Positions 9,462-19,780 are shown, counted from the first letter of the stretch. The stretch: DNA of 64,000 nucleotides from Pusillimonas sp. MFBS29 (GCF_020687695.1 NZ_JAJEWL010000004.1:124001-188000), one strand, 5' to 3'. The notes: generated by a model from the sequence alone, not told the origin. Numbers and translations: made by a program.

Positions 9462-10451
9462 ATGAGCAAGAAAGTTGTTGTCCTGTCCACCGGCGGCACC
9501 ATCGCCAGTACGCCTGCCGCCGATGGCCGCAACATTTCGGGTGCGCTCGCGGGTGAAGCGCTGGTCGAGAAAATCGAGATGAAATCCGACATACAGGTCG
9601 AAGTCAGCTCGGTGTTCCAGAAACCCAGCAACGCCATCACTGCGCAAGACCTGATGGTGCTGCACGACACCTGCCGGCAACTGATGGCACAGGGCGATGT
9701 CAGCGGCATCGTCATCACACACGGCACCGACACCATGGAAGACACCGCCTACTTCCTGGAAAGCACCCTGAACACGTGCGATTGCCCCGTCGTGCTGACC
9801 GGTTCGCAGCGCGTGCCGCACGCCATGGGTACCGACGCCTACGTGAACCTGCGCAATGCCATTCTTGTTGCCGCCAGCTCCAAGGTTCACGGCCTGGGCG
9901 TACTTCTTGTGTTCAACGAAACCCTGTACAGCGCCAACTTCGTGCGCAAGGTCAGCGCATTCCAGCTCAACGGCTTCGATGCACCCGGCTATGGCTTTTT
10001 GGGACTGATCGACAACGGCGAGGTCACCGTCTACCAGACACCACAGCAAATGCCCTTGCTGCCCGCAGCCGAGCTTCCCCCCGTAGACATACTGCCCGCG
10101 TACCTGGGTGCAAGGCCTGCGCTGGTAGACGTTGCCGTAGCCGCAGGTGCGCGAGGCCTGGTGCTGGAAGGCGTTGGGCGCGGCCATGTGCCACCCGACT
10201 GGATGCCTGCAATCCGGAACGCGTGCGACCAGGGTATTTTGGTCGCCGTCTGTTCGTCTACCCTGCATGGCCCGGTATATCAGACGTATGAATTCACGGG
10301 TTCGCTGCACGACCTGGAGTGTGCCGGCGCAATCGGCGTCAGTGGTTTGTCCGCCCGCAAGCTGCGCCTGCGCCTGGGCCTGCTGATTGCACAGCAGAAG
10401 ACCGACAGGGCCTCGGTTTTGGCCGCATGCCAGTGGCAGGCCAGAACATAA
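9462..10451 (+). CDS. L-asparaginase family amidohydrolase
   Basis: This 329-residue protein is a bacterial asparaginase/glutaminase-type enzyme that releases ammonia from asparagine or a related side-chain amide. Both catalytic regions are visible: STGGTIAS near residue 10 with the nucleophilic threonine, and the HGTDTMEDTA motif near residue 88, whose Thr-Asp pair is part of the second triad with a later lysine. No signal peptide is seen, so it is cytoplasmic. It closes the amidase/TRAP operon and ends 57 bases before the tRNA-Thr gene. Confidence 0.92.
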   Translation: MSKKVVVLSTGGTIASTPAADGRNISGALAGEALVEKIEMKSDIQVEVSSVFQKPSNAITAQDLMVLHDTCRQLMAQGDVSGIVITHGTDTMEDTAYFLESTLNTCDCPVVLTGSQRVPHAMGTDAYVNLRNAILVAASSKVHGLGVLLVFNETLYSANFVRKVSAFQLNGFDAPGYGFLGLIDNGEVTVYQTPQQMPLLPAAELPPVDILPAYLGARPALVDVAVAAGARGLVLEGVGRGHVPPDWMPAIRNACDQGILVAVCSSTLHGPVYQTYEFTGSLHDLECAGAIGVSGLSARKLRLRLGLLIAQQKTDRASVLAACQWQART

Positions 10452-10493
10452 GGGCTGCCAGGCGTTATGCCAGCACACGATTGAATTTTCTTG

Positions 10494-10499
10494 TAGAAT
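10494..10499 (+). promoter_or_regulatory. likely -10 box of the tRNA-Thr gene
   Basis: TAGAAT lies 9 bases before the tRNA 5' end, the right distance for a start a few bases ahead of the mature tRNA. No good -35 hexamer is seen at 16-18 bases upstream. Confidence 0.45.
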
Positions 10500-10508
10500 A
10501 GCGGTCTT

Positions 10509-10584
10509 GCCGGTTTAGCTCAGTTGGTAGAGCAGCGCACTTGTAATGCGAAGGTCAGGAGTTCGACTCTTCTAACCGGCACCA
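10509..10584 (+). tRNA. tRNA-Thr (anticodon TGT)
   Basis: The 76-base sequence folds as a cloverleaf with acceptor stem GCCGGTT/AACCGGC, a D arm GCTCAGTTGGTAGAGC, an anticodon loop CTTGTAA and the T-arm sequence GTTCGACTC, and it has an encoded CCA. The anticodon TGT reads ACA threonine codons. Its 3' 46 bases, plus the next G, are repeated exactly at 18276-18322, so this gene is the integration site of the element to its right. The left copy is the complete and presumably working gene. Confidence 0.97.
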
Positions 10585-10585
10585 G
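10539..10585 (+). repeat. attL: 47-bp repeat at left end of element
   Basis: These 47 bases cover the anticodon loop to the CCA end of tRNA-Thr plus one base, and match 18276-18322 exactly. The sequences differ at once on both sides of the repeat. This is the expected crossover region for a tyrosine integrase using a tRNA gene. Confidence 0.95.
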
Positions 10586-10595
10586 GAATATAAAG

Positions 10596-10622
10596 GGGTC
10601 ACGGCTTGTCCGTGGCCCTTTT
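10596..10622 (+). terminator. element-borne terminator behind tRNA-Thr
   Basis: A 9-bp stem (GGGTCACGG / CCGTGGCCC, one T-G pair) with a 5-nt loop is followed by TTTTGCTTTT. It lies inside the element 12 bases after the tRNA end, and so replaces the tRNA gene's original terminator, which is probably the one at 18339-18364. Confidence 0.85.
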
Positions 10623-10669
10623 GCTTTTCCTGGGGGTGAAGATGGGGGTACAAAGCCTTTTCCCTGCTT

Positions 10670-11599
10670 TTAGGCATCTACCCCTGCCACCGAAACCAAT
10701 CCTTCACGGGCCTTCCGTATTCCATCGCTGGCAATGCTGCCAGAGAATCGAAATAGGTCAGTGGTGACCACAGGATGTAGAGGATTGATGCCCACAGCGA
10801 GGATGGCGGCTATCTGTAGCGATTGACGCGCCCAAGCTCCCTCCAGACCAATCGGCCCATGATCGCAGTAAGCATCCATGTCATAACGCCAGAACTGGCG
10901 ATAACAATTCACTGCATCCGCTGTCACCTCTATGCGCTTCTTATGCTCACCTGGCGCTTTAATCAGTTGATTCAAACGCTCAAGTAACCCAGTAGGCGGC
11001 AATAGCTGTGGGCTAATGCTTTTTCTAACCTTAGGACCAAGATGCTGAATAACTAGAAGTCCGCCGTACAGCTCACTATCGCCATACCAGTGCGGCAATT
11101 GATGCTGAAAGGTTTCTGGTGTCGATTCAGTCAGCAAGAAGCATGAGCCGTCCGACAGCTTTTCGTAGGTAGCAGGGCCAATACAGCCTTTTCTCTTTAA
11201 TTCGCTTTCTGCCCCTGGCTCCATGCCAGCTAACGCCAAATGATTCATGTGCTGGATTGTTCGCAGCCGTTGCCTAACTGTGGGCGGTAGGCGATCTAGT
11301 AAAAGCTCCACTCCCTCGATGATGCATCCCTTACCATGCCCTGGTTTTGCAACTAGCATGACACTTAGCCCCAGATGTTGGGTAGTTGGGATGTCCTCGA
11401 TGTCTATATCAGGTAAGACCTTCAGGATGGACGGTACAGGATAGGGGGTAATGTGTGGCAATTCCCATCCTGTACTTACGATAGCCCCTAGAAGCGCGGT
11501 GCTTCCACCCATTGCCATTCTTGGGGAAGAGATGGGCGATTGTTCGTCAAGGTATTGGGCGATTTCACCAGCTAAGCCGGGTAATTGAATTGTGGTCAT
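10670..11599 (-). CDS. element protein, DUF3987-like (weak)
   Basis: This 309-residue protein of the integrated element is not firmly recognised. Its order of segments (GGSTALLGAI near residue 32, then VMLVAKPGHGKG near 80, then a stretch with FLLTESTPETF and GGLLVIQHLG) resembles DUF3987/YfjI-type proteins of phages and plasmids, which sit with primases and helicases. The P-loop-like AKPGHGKG lacks the usual Ser or Thr after the lysine, so ATP binding is doubtful. It is followed upstream, 11 bases away, by the RepA-like remnant in the same direction. Together they look like a replication module that is now broken. Confidence 0.5.
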   Translation of the reverse strand: MTTIQLPGLAGEIAQYLDEQSPISSPRMAMGGSTALLGAIVSTGWELPHITPYPVPSILKVLPDIDIEDIPTTQHLGLSVMLVAKPGHGKGCIIEGVELLLDRLPPTVRQRLRTIQHMNHLALAGMEPGAESELKRKGCIGPATYEKLSDGSCFLLTESTPETFQHQLPHWYGDSELYGGLLVIQHLGPKVRKSISPQLLPPTGLLERLNQLIKAPGEHKKRIEVTADAVNCYRQFWRYDMDAYCDHGPIGLEGAWARQSLQIAAILAVGINPLHPVVTTDLFRFSGSIASDGIRKAREGLVSVAGVDA

Positions 11600-11610
11600 G
11601 AGAGCATTCC

Positions 11611-12141
11611 TTATTCAGTCGTGATGCCATCAAAGGCAGGCAGTAGGCGAATGGGGCTTTCACCGCCATTCCATTCAATTAGTTTTTTCTCGCGCAGGCC
11701 TTCAAGTTGGCGACGGGCGGTTTTGCGCACCGTATCTTTCTTGTCTTCGGGGCGTTCCTGATACCAGTGGTTGTGATAAGCAATCAAAGGGATTTCAGTG
11801 ACAAGATTGCCGCCGGATGCTAATTCTGAGTTCTTTAGATATCTCAGTATCTTGACGGTGCTAGCTAGGTAGCCAGTAAGAGGGCGAGCTTTGCCATCAT
11901 GGTCATAAGCAACCACACAGGTAGCAATGGGCTCTCCGTCATCGTCTTCGCCAAGGCTGACAGGCTCCAGGACAAAGGGCAGCGGGATATTGTCTTGCCC
12001 GTCTTTCTGCTTCTCGACTACGGCACGGTGTCGGTCGCCATCTTTACGACATTGGATAACGGTGTCGGCTGCCCCTTGTAAGGCCGATGACCCACGCATC
12101 CCTCTATCCACATCTTTGCCGGAGTGATGAACGATCATCAC
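11611..12141 (-). pseudogene. RepA-like hexameric helicase ATPase, 5' part lost
   Basis: The remaining 176 or so codons are the C-terminal part of an AAA_25/RepA-type RecA-fold ATPase. The strand ending IVHHSGK, followed by RGSSALQGAADTVIQ, is typical of this family, and the tail could hold a winged-helix region. Just before VMIVHH the sequence becomes that of the IS21 element, so the Walker A and B parts are missing. The missing part is not found on the other side of the IS, where a different gene fragment runs the opposite way. A start codon further back in IS sequence could still allow a fusion protein, but it would lack ATP binding. Confidence 0.8.
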
Positions 12142-12180
12142 ATGCAGAGACGGATAGCCTTTTGTGCGCGAAGGCTGACG

Positions 12181-13985
<1,805 letters not shown>

Positions 13986-14020
13986 TCACTGGTTCAGATT
14001 TACTTTGCGCTATCCTGCGC

Positions 14021-14407
14021 GAAGTGGCTCAAATTTCAAATGCGCTTGACACACTTAAGGGCGACACCACAGCCTTGAAGCTTTGTCTTGACCGCATCAT
14101 TCCGGTCCGTAAAGGCCGACCTCTTCCTGCACTTAATAAGCAAACAGATGAAACCAGTGTGGAGGCACTGCTACGAAGCGTGCTTTCTGGAGAAATTTCA
14201 CCTGAAGAGGGCAAAGAAGTAATCGGCCTAGTTGAAGGTGCTGCCAGAGTGGCGGCAACTCAATTGCTTACTGAAATGCGGCAGCGACAGCTTGATGCCT
14301 TGCAGAAAGCCGGTGCTTCTGGTGGCGTTGTCATGGTTCCCATGCTGGACCCAAGCAAGCTATCCACCCAAGCCTTAGAAGAAGTCCTTTCCGTCATCAC
14401 CCATTAA
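14021..14407 (+). pseudogene. DUF5681-like element gene, 5' part lost
   Basis: The segment GDTTALKLCLDRIIPVRKGRP strongly resembles the central part of DUF5681-type proteins found in prophages and integrative elements, which usually have a further N-terminal domain starting with a short KGQSGNP-like motif. That domain is missing: the frame runs straight into the IS21 right end. A GTG at 14024 could start a 127-residue truncated product, but no convincing ribosome site precedes it. This and the RepA-like remnant at 11611-12141 both lost their 5' ends at the IS. Confidence 0.65.
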
Positions 14408-14458
14408 ACGCGCTTCATTAGCTGCATTGCTCTTACGCGCCTATCAACTGGAGTATTT

Positions 14459-15013
14459 ATGAACAACTTAACCCCTCAACAAATACGAACTCGTTTATCC
14501 GAAATCGCGGCTGCACAAGCAGCACACGATGCTCGGGACTTTGATGCTGAATTGAAAACCGTGATGCAGGATGGTGGCGATGTGGATGCGCTGGAAGAGG
14601 CGCAGCTAGAGGCTGAGCGTCAGAGCCGCCGCCTTCGGGTAGAGGCCCAGGCGCTGGAGGCTTCTCTGCCGGATGCCGAACGCGCAGAAGCGTTAGTAGA
14701 GGTAGCGGAACTGAAAAGCGCCATGGCTGGGCATGTTGAAAAGTACCGTAATGCCGCCCACGCCATTGTTGAGTTGCGAGAGCAGCTGCGCCAGCATCAA
14801 GCAGTACTGGACACGATTGCTGTGGAACGCACCACTGCATATGCGCGAGTCGAAAGCCTGATTAAGAAATTCGGCTTGCCTCCTGATAGCGCCTCTCCAT
14901 TTACACGACTGGTATCCAAGCGCCTAGACACACCGCAACCGAAACGGGATAACGGCTTTGACCGTGCCCCGTGGAGCGGTGGGCATATGGCAAACACGCA
15001 AGACGTCGACTAA
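14459..15013 (+). CDS. element protein with coiled coil, unknown function
   Basis: This 184-residue protein is not recognised. It is rich in Ala, Glu, Gln and Arg and looks helical, with a probable coiled coil across about residues 5-130 (LSEIAAAQAAHDARDFDAEL, then long runs of charged heptads). It has a Pro/Arg tail. It lies in the same direction as the DUF5681 remnant and the next small gene and probably belongs to the same transcript. No enzyme motifs are seen. Confidence 0.7.
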   Translation: MNNLTPQQIRTRLSEIAAAQAAHDARDFDAELKTVMQDGGDVDALEEAQLEAERQSRRLRVEAQALEASLPDAERAEALVEVAELKSAMAGHVEKYRNAAHAIVELREQLRQHQAVLDTIAVERTTAYARVESLIKKFGLPPDSASPFTRLVSKRLDTPQPKRDNGFDRAPWSGGHMANTQDVD

Positions 15014-15034
15014 CAACCTTAAAGGAGCTATGAC

Positions 15035-15358
15035 ATGAGCAAGCAATTAACCACATCTACTCGCCGAGGGATGAAACCTGTAGTCTCCCAAGACGCCAAA
15101 GATATTGCCGATGGTATCAGCCGTCAGGTCAGTGCAGCAGTGAATCAGCAGGTTCAGCAAACGCTTGAAAATAACGCAAGCTTGCGAGATGCAAAGCTAC
15201 GCCGTGTGGTTGAAAAGAGCTACGGCGCTGAGGTTGCTGATGGCTTGGCTGGCGAAGCGTTGGCCGCTCTTGCCCGGCAGTGTGAGCAGGACAACGCAGG
15301 CATGGCCGCCAATGCGCGAAACCAGTCAACGCCTCAATTTGATGAAGCTATTGATTAA
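15035..15358 (+). CDS. small element protein, unknown function
   Basis: This 107-residue protein follows the coiled-coil gene by 21 bases. AAAGGAG stands before its ATG at good spacing, so it is very likely translated. It is hydrophilic and helical (ISRQVSAAVNQQVQQTLENN) with no known domain. Together with its neighbour it may form a structural or regulatory pair of the element. Confidence 0.7.
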   Translation: MSKQLTTSTRRGMKPVVSQDAKDIADGISRQVSAAVNQQVQQTLENNASLRDAKLRRVVEKSYGAEVADGLAGEALAALARQCEQDNAGMAANARNQSTPQFDEAID

Positions 15359-15578
15359 GTCACGTCTCCGCATCTATTGCAATATGTGTCTATGGGTGCG
15401 GATTTCAAGACTCCATTTTCCTGAAAAATAGCAAGACAACAAGCGATAGACTTTCCAAGGACTTGCTTAGTTACAATAAAAATTCAAATTACCTATACGA
15501 ACTGCCTAGCCGTAGTCAATAAAACAATTTAATTATAAATATCATTGAATTATGATTTTTTTTGGTTGTTGTTTGCCA

Positions 15579-15605
15579 TTGATTGAATGGCTTTTATGCA
15601 ATCAA
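15579..15605. repeat. inverted repeat TTGATTG-N13-CAATCAA
   Basis: Perfect 7-bp arms lie at 15579-15585 and 15599-15605 in the AT-rich control region. This could be an operator, but 7-bp arms in AT-rich DNA can arise by chance. Confidence 0.35.
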
Positions 15606-15680
15606 ATACAGGAAAATACTCTACTGAAAAGTTAAAAAAATACGATAAGTTATTTTTTAGTCTAAATTTCTAGTTAGGTA

Positions 15681-15709
15681 TTGCGCAATAGCCTTTCTTC
15701 ACGTATAGT
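15681..15709 (+). promoter_or_regulatory. sigma-70-like promoter of the 268-residue element gene
   Basis: TTGCGC and TATAGT (5 of 6 to consensus) are separated by 17 bases. The start would be near 15716, giving a 27-base leader before the ATG at 15743, and it argues against translation from the ATG at 15716. Confidence 0.6.
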
Positions 15710-15742
15710 GCTGTCATGGTTAATGTTACTGGGAGTAATGCT

Positions 15743-16549
15743 ATGACTGAGCAAACAACGAGGAGAGCCCACCGTAGTCCCAATTACCCTCAATACCCCA
15801 TTCAGTGGGCATTAGAGAACAGCCTTGCTTTGCTGGACAAAGAAAGGCTCCATCCTGTTCCACTAGAAATAATTGCCCAAGGGCTAGGCTACAAAGGAGC
15901 AAATAATGGCGCAGCACGTCGGGCTCTTGCTATTTTGAGAGCCTTTGGCATGCTGCAAAAGGCCCCTGGTGGAAAGTTGCAAGTAAGTCCAGATGTCCAG
16001 CGTTATAAGCTTACGCCAAACGATAGCGACAAAGCCGCCTGTCTTCAGCAGTGGCTTAAAACACCATTGTTGTATTCCAAGCTCCTCAATAAATATCAAG
16101 ACAGCCTACCGTCTGATCAAGCTCTGATCTTTGAGTTGGTAGCTGAGCATGGCTTTAATGAGCCCGCTGCTCAACAAGCAATTGAAGTGTTTCGATCATC
16201 GCTAGATTATGTTTCGGAAATGACTGGGGCGACTTTTACTGAGGGAAATAACACCCAGCAGGAAGATCTTGAAGAGCAAGATCAGCAGACAGACATACCT
16301 GTACAGGTAGACCCTTCCCGATCTCAGCCCGAGTCAAGCACAATAGAGCAGTCACGTTCGTCTGCTACCCACGCACAGCCTATTTCAAGTGATGGAGTTC
16401 GATATCCGATTAGATTGGCGGGGGGAAGAATGGCCTGGATAGAAGTACCTGATCCATTCTATGAGGCAGACAAAAAGAAGCTCCAGGCTCAGCTTGGAAT
16501 CATAGGAACGGTTGATGAAGACAACGAATTTGAGGAGCTAAATATGTAG
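15743..16549 (+). CDS. element protein with winged-helix-like N-terminus
   Basis: This 268-residue protein is not firmly identified. Residues 10-95 (YPQYPIQWALENSLALLDKE, then AARRALAILRAFGML) look like a winged-helix fold that compares recent cell-cycle or regulator domains in phages and islands. The middle (about 160-225) is a Gln/Ser/Glu-rich linker, and the C-terminus (VRYPIRLAGGRMAWIEVPDPFYE) looks like a short interaction motif seen at the end of other element proteins. I chose the ATG at 15743 because GGGAG lies 7 bases ahead and the promoter start falls near 15716. It is a likely regulator, by inference only. Confidence 0.65.
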   Translation: MTEQTTRRAHRSPNYPQYPIQWALENSLALLDKERLHPVPLEIIAQGLGYKGANNGAARRALAILRAFGMLQKAPGGKLQVSPDVQRYKLTPNDSDKAACLQQWLKTPLLYSKLLNKYQDSLPSDQALIFELVAEHGFNEPAAQQAIEVFRSSLDYVSEMTGATFTEGNNTQQEDLEEQDQQTDIPVQVDPSRSQPESSTIEQSRSSATHAQPISSDGVRYPIRLAGGRMAWIEVPDPFYEADKKKLQAQLGIIGTVDEDNEFEELNM

Positions 16550-16559
16550 CCTCAAAACC

Positions 16560-16582
16560 AAAAACGCCCGCGTAAGCGGGCG
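16560..16582 (-). terminator. hairpin terminator for leftward transcription
   Basis: CGCCCGC (16565-16571) and GCGGGCG (16576-16582) form a perfect stem with loop GTAA. Read on the minus strand, it is followed by five T. It would stop transcripts coming leftward from the integrase gene before they enter the preceding gene. Confidence 0.6.
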
Positions 16583-16703
16583 CTCTGGGGGAATGGGATG
16601 CCCACTCCGCAACTTCGTTGGCACTTAGAAGTGTAGTGGATTCCCCCTTCCATGGCAATTGTTCAGGGTGCTCCCCTCTGGACTATCGACTTGGAGGTGG
16701 CCT

Positions 16704-16868
16704 ATGCCAACTACCAAAATGGGTTTCGCTACGCCCAAAAATGACTCATACGTCGCTGACGGTTATATCTATTGCCGTTACCGGAGAGTTAAAAATAGCG
16801 ATCGGTATCTTGATGCACATGAGTATGGCTACAAGGCATGGAGAATCCCGATTAGACGGAAGCGGTAA
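16704..16868 (+). CDS. 54-residue element protein
   Basis: This small gene has a strong ribosome site, GGAGG at 16693-16697, six bases before the ATG. It encodes a basic protein rich in Tyr, Arg and Lys (SYVADGYIYCRYRRVKNSDRY, ending IPIRRKR). Basic, aromatic-rich proteins of this size near an integrase can be excisionases, but there is no clear helix-turn-helix, so the role is open. It converges on the integrase, with 6 bases between the two stops. Confidence 0.6.
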   Translation: MPTTKMGFATPKNDSYVADGYIYCRYRRVKNSDRYLDAHEYGYKAWRIPIRRKR

Positions 16869-16874
16869 GTAGGT

Positions 16875-18110
16875 CTAGGCAGCCTCTATTTCGAGGCTGC
16901 CGTTTTCATTGGCTGCGGCATACACACCAGCGGGATTGCGAAGCTTGGCCAGGTAATCCGCCCAGGCTTGCACAGCTGCCATGGCTTCGGCATCATAAGA
17001 GTGCCAGTTGTAATGCACTGTGGTCACATCACTTGAGTTGGCAGCGTGCCCAAGAACTCGCTTGATAACTTCTGACCGTGTACCTAAGCTCGCCAGTCCA
17101 CTTGCAAGCGTACGACGCAGATCATGCAAGCGCCAGTTTGCTACAGGCTCCTTTAGTTCTTCGCTCATATAGGCATCTAGCTTTTGCTTCGCTTTACTCC
17201 AACCGGAAATTGGGCTGCGACCGTTGGTGGTGAAGACATAGGGGCAGGTCAAAAAACGAGGCATTTCTTTGATGATTGCCAAGGCTGTTGTGGGAAGTGG
17301 TGCTCGGAAATCCCGGCCACCTTTCATACGCGTTGCAGGCATAGCAGCCCATGCACCATCTAGCTCATCCCAACGCAAGCAAGCCGCCTCATCGCGCCGT
17401 ACACCTGTGGTCATCAAATAGCGGACACATGCTCCAAAAGGACCACCCATCCGACCAGTCGCCTTCCACAGGGCTACCAATTCTGCCTCAGATAAAACAC
17501 GACTACGTGCATAAGGTTTAATCCGAGGCGCAACACCAACGACAGGGCTGGTTTCCAAGACTTCCCTTTCGATTAGCCATTTGAACATTTTCGACAGATA
17601 GGCCCGTACGCGGTTAGCTTGGTGTGGGGTCTTAACGGCAATATCGTCCAGCAATTCCACAACATCCCGTCGACGGATTTCTTTGACTGGCCTATCTCGC
17701 CATACGGGGATGACGATCTTTTCCATTACACGCTCGGTTTCTTTCCAAGTGCGTTGATGGGATTTGGCGTATTTATTGACGTAGTCACGAGCGCAAGCGG
17801 CAAAGCCATTTAACTGCTTTTCCCTCTCTGCTTCCTTTTTGTCTTCTACGGGGTCTTCGCCACGCTGGACAGCGGCACGAGCATCCCTGGCTCGATCTCG
17901 TGCCAGTTTTAACGAAACGCCAGGGAAAGAGCCCAGGGTCAGGCGACGAGTTTTGCTATTGGCACGATAGGAGAAGCTCCAGCTTTTAGTCCCTGAAGAC
18001 GATAGACGCAGAACCAAGCCAGGCACTTCGGCATCGTAGATATCTTTGCGCCCAGAGGCTGGAGGGTTCAGTTTTTCGACGGCTATGGCCGTCAGTCGTG
18101 TGCTAGCCAT
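16875..18110 (-). CDS. int: tyrosine integrase, P4 type
   Basis: This 411-residue integrase has an N-terminal arm-binding domain (DUF4102 type, residues about 1-90: TAIAVEKLNPPASGRKDIYD), a core-binding SAM-like domain (about 100-190) and a catalytic domain. Catalytic residues are visible: Arg in TTGVRRDEAACLRW, the HDLRRT box, the LGH histidine region and a final Tyr in the segment HYNWHSY. I use the ATG at 18110, which has AAGGA on the minus strand 8 bases ahead, and not the far upstream one at 18230. The gene starts 165 bases from attR. It would recombine the tRNA-Thr site, and it appears intact. Confidence 0.93.
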   Translation of the reverse strand: MASTRLTAIAVEKLNPPASGRKDIYDAEVPGLVLRLSSSGTKSWSFSYRANSKTRRLTLGSFPGVSLKLARDRARDARAAVQRGEDPVEDKKEAEREKQLNGFAACARDYVNKYAKSHQRTWKETERVMEKIVIPVWRDRPVKEIRRRDVVELLDDIAVKTPHQANRVRAYLSKMFKWLIEREVLETSPVVGVAPRIKPYARSRVLSEAELVALWKATGRMGGPFGACVRYLMTTGVRRDEAACLRWDELDGAWAAMPATRMKGGRDFRAPLPTTALAIIKEMPRFLTCPYVFTTNGRSPISGWSKAKQKLDAYMSEELKEPVANWRLHDLRRTLASGLASLGTRSEVIKRVLGHAANSSDVTTVHYNWHSYDAEAMAAVQAWADYLAKLRNPAGVYAAANENGSLEIEAA

Positions 18111-18275
18111 GTAAGGTTTCCTTGGGGTAAAGGAGGGGGTGAAATGAGAGGGGGTATTGGATGAGCCCTCTTGAATCCCAAGGATAGAGGCGATTTGATA
18201 AAAAATCACTGTAAAACAATGACTTATCATCAGTTTGGATAGCGGATGAAATTCCAGGAGAGGTAACCGGCTGGA

Positions 18276-18322
18276 ACTTGTAATGCGAAGGTCAGGAGTT
18301 CGACTCTTCTAACCGGCACCAG
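18276..18322 (+). repeat. attR: 47-bp repeat at right end of element
   Basis: Exact copy of 10539-10585. It holds only the anticodon-loop to CCA part of tRNA-Thr, without the 5' half, so it is not a second tRNA gene. Confidence 0.95.
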
Positions 18323-18338
18323 TTAATTCAAGCACTTA

Positions 18339-18364
18339 CGCCAATCCACAAGGGTTGGCGTTTT
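18339..18364 (+). terminator. presumed original tRNA-Thr terminator
   Basis: CGCCAATCC (18339-18347) pairs with GGGTTGGCG (18352-18360), with one T-G pair and loop ACAA, followed by TTTTGCTTTTT. It lies 17 bases after attR, where the tRNA gene's own terminator would have been before integration. Confidence 0.8.
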
Positions 18365-18410
18365 GCTTTTTGGGGCTCTTTGGCTCTTCCCCATAATTGA
18401 ACTGCACGCC

Positions 18411-19100
18411 TCAGGGCGGCATGCGAAAACCAGCTTCGACGTAGTGGATCATGCGATCCAGGGTTTCCGCAAAGCTCTCGGTGTGGCAAATGCCTTCAGA
18501 CAGAGAATTCAGCCGGCTCAGGCTGGTGATGGTGTAATGCAACGCACCCAATGAGAAATGTAGTCGCCAGTAAATTTCCTCCAGGGTGAGCTCGGGCAAG
18601 ACCGCTTGCAAATAAGGTATGAACCGCTTCAGGTGCGACGTATCATGGTGCAGCACATCGTAGATCGGTGAATCCGGATCCAAGTGCCCGCGTTCCAGAA
18701 ACTGTACAAACAGGCCACGCCCACCCGCATCAAAAGACCAGCGCACACCCGGGCGCAGCAGAGCGTCCAGCACCGCCCGCAAGGGCACTACCTGTCCCTT
18801 TGCCGCCAATTTAGCATGGTGCAAAAGCTCGAAGCGCTCCTTGTTGAGCTCTCGTGCGCGCTGCAGGAAAACCGCCTTGAAGAGGTCTTCTTTGTTGCCA
18901 AAATGATAGTGGGCTGCGGCAAGGGCGACATTGGCCTCTCTAGTGATCTCGCGCATTGAGACCGAGGTGAATGAGCGATGGGCAAACAGGCGCTCAGCCG
19001 CCTCAATGATCTTTGCACGCGTAACCTGACTGCGCCGCTGACGCGGCTCGTCGGGGCTGGCGGGAAGCTGAATGTCTGCAGAAGCGTCTTTAGGGGTCAC
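18411..19100 (-). CDS. TetR-family regulator
   Basis: This 229-residue protein has a TetR N-terminal DNA-binding domain (residues about 25-75: RAKIIEAAERLFAHRSFTSVSMREITREANVALAAAHYHF in parts) and a larger helical ligand-binding domain. Its ATG overlaps the stop of the acyl-CoA synthetase remnant (ATGA), so the two were one operon. TetR regulators of this type often sense acyl-CoA or fatty acids and control such an enzyme. With its upstream partner and probably its promoter lost, present expression is uncertain. Confidence 0.9.
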   Translation of the reverse strand: MTPKDASADIQLPASPDEPRQRRSQVTRAKIIEAAERLFAHRSFTSVSMREITREANVALAAAHYHFGNKEDLFKAVFLQRARELNKERFELLHHAKLAAKGQVVPLRAVLDALLRPGVRWSFDAGGRGLFVQFLERGHLDPDSPIYDVLHHDTSHLKRFIPYLQAVLPELTLEEIYWRLHFSLGALHYTITSLSRLNSLSEGICHTESFAETLDRMIHYVEAGFRMPP

Positions 19101-19775
19101 TGCCGATGTCCTACAAATTGCCGTGCTGCCTCAACCAGCGGTGCTTTCGTGATTTTTCCATTGGCATTGCGTGGCAGAGGTTCAGTGCTAATGATATAGA
19201 ATTCCGGCTGTTTATAATCTGCAAGCAGGCGGGCAAGTTCACCCCTGATGTACTGCTCGTTGTCTTCTTCGGGCTCGGTGCGCAGGCAAAGACAGACGCG
19301 CTCGCCCATGACATCGTCAGGCACGGCCACAGCGGCCGCTTCCATGATGCCTTTGATCGACAAGGCAGCATTCTCAACCTCGGCACTGAAGATCTTGTAG
19401 CCACCACGATTGATCATATCCTTTTTGCGATCATGGATGTACAGATAGCCATCTGCATCCATACTGACAACATCGCCTGTTTTCCAGTACCCACTTTTAA
19501 AGTTGGCCTCGGTCTGGGCAGGGTCGTTCCAGTAGCGGGGCACCACCATGGGCCCCCGGATCCAGAGTTCACCAATTTCACCGGTGGGCAACTCAACGCC
19601 CGCCTCATCCATGATCAGCGCTTCACCGCACTGAACCAGCAACCCGATTGAGGCTGGCCGCTCACGACTGGCCCAGGCCGGCATGATCGTGACCGGCGAC
19701 GAGGTTTCCGTAGCACCATAGGCATTGATCAATTTCAGCTGCGGCAGAAGGTCGCTCATGCGCGAGCCGGCGCCC
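19097..19775 (-). pseudogene. acyl-CoA synthetase, C-terminal remnant
   Basis: About 225 C-terminal codons of an AMP-forming acyl-CoA synthetase remain. They include INAYGATETSSP (the adenylation A5-like motif), GYWKTGDVVSMDADGYLYI with the A7 Asp, the RKKDMINRGGYKI hinge and the catalytic lysine in NANGKITK. The first half, with the P-loop-like Ser/Thr-rich motif, is absent, and upstream DNA belongs to an oppositely oriented gene remnant from about 19776. The exact joint lies between about 19755 and 19790. It is not expected to be active. Confidence 0.88.
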
Positions 19776-19780
19776 GGCGC

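Larger units (their letters stand above)
15359..15742. other. AT-rich intergenic region of the element
   Basis: This 384-base region has no gene that I can support and is far more AT-rich than the rest of the window, with runs of A and T at about 15510-15570 and 15630-15670. It holds an inverted repeat (15579-15605) and a promoter (15681-15709). It is a candidate for the element's control or excision-protein binding region. Confidence 0.6.

Noticed and set aside
18276-18322. Possible second tRNA-Thr gene
   Set aside because: Only the anticodon-loop to CCA part is present; the 5' half with acceptor and D arm is absent, so it is the attR repeat.
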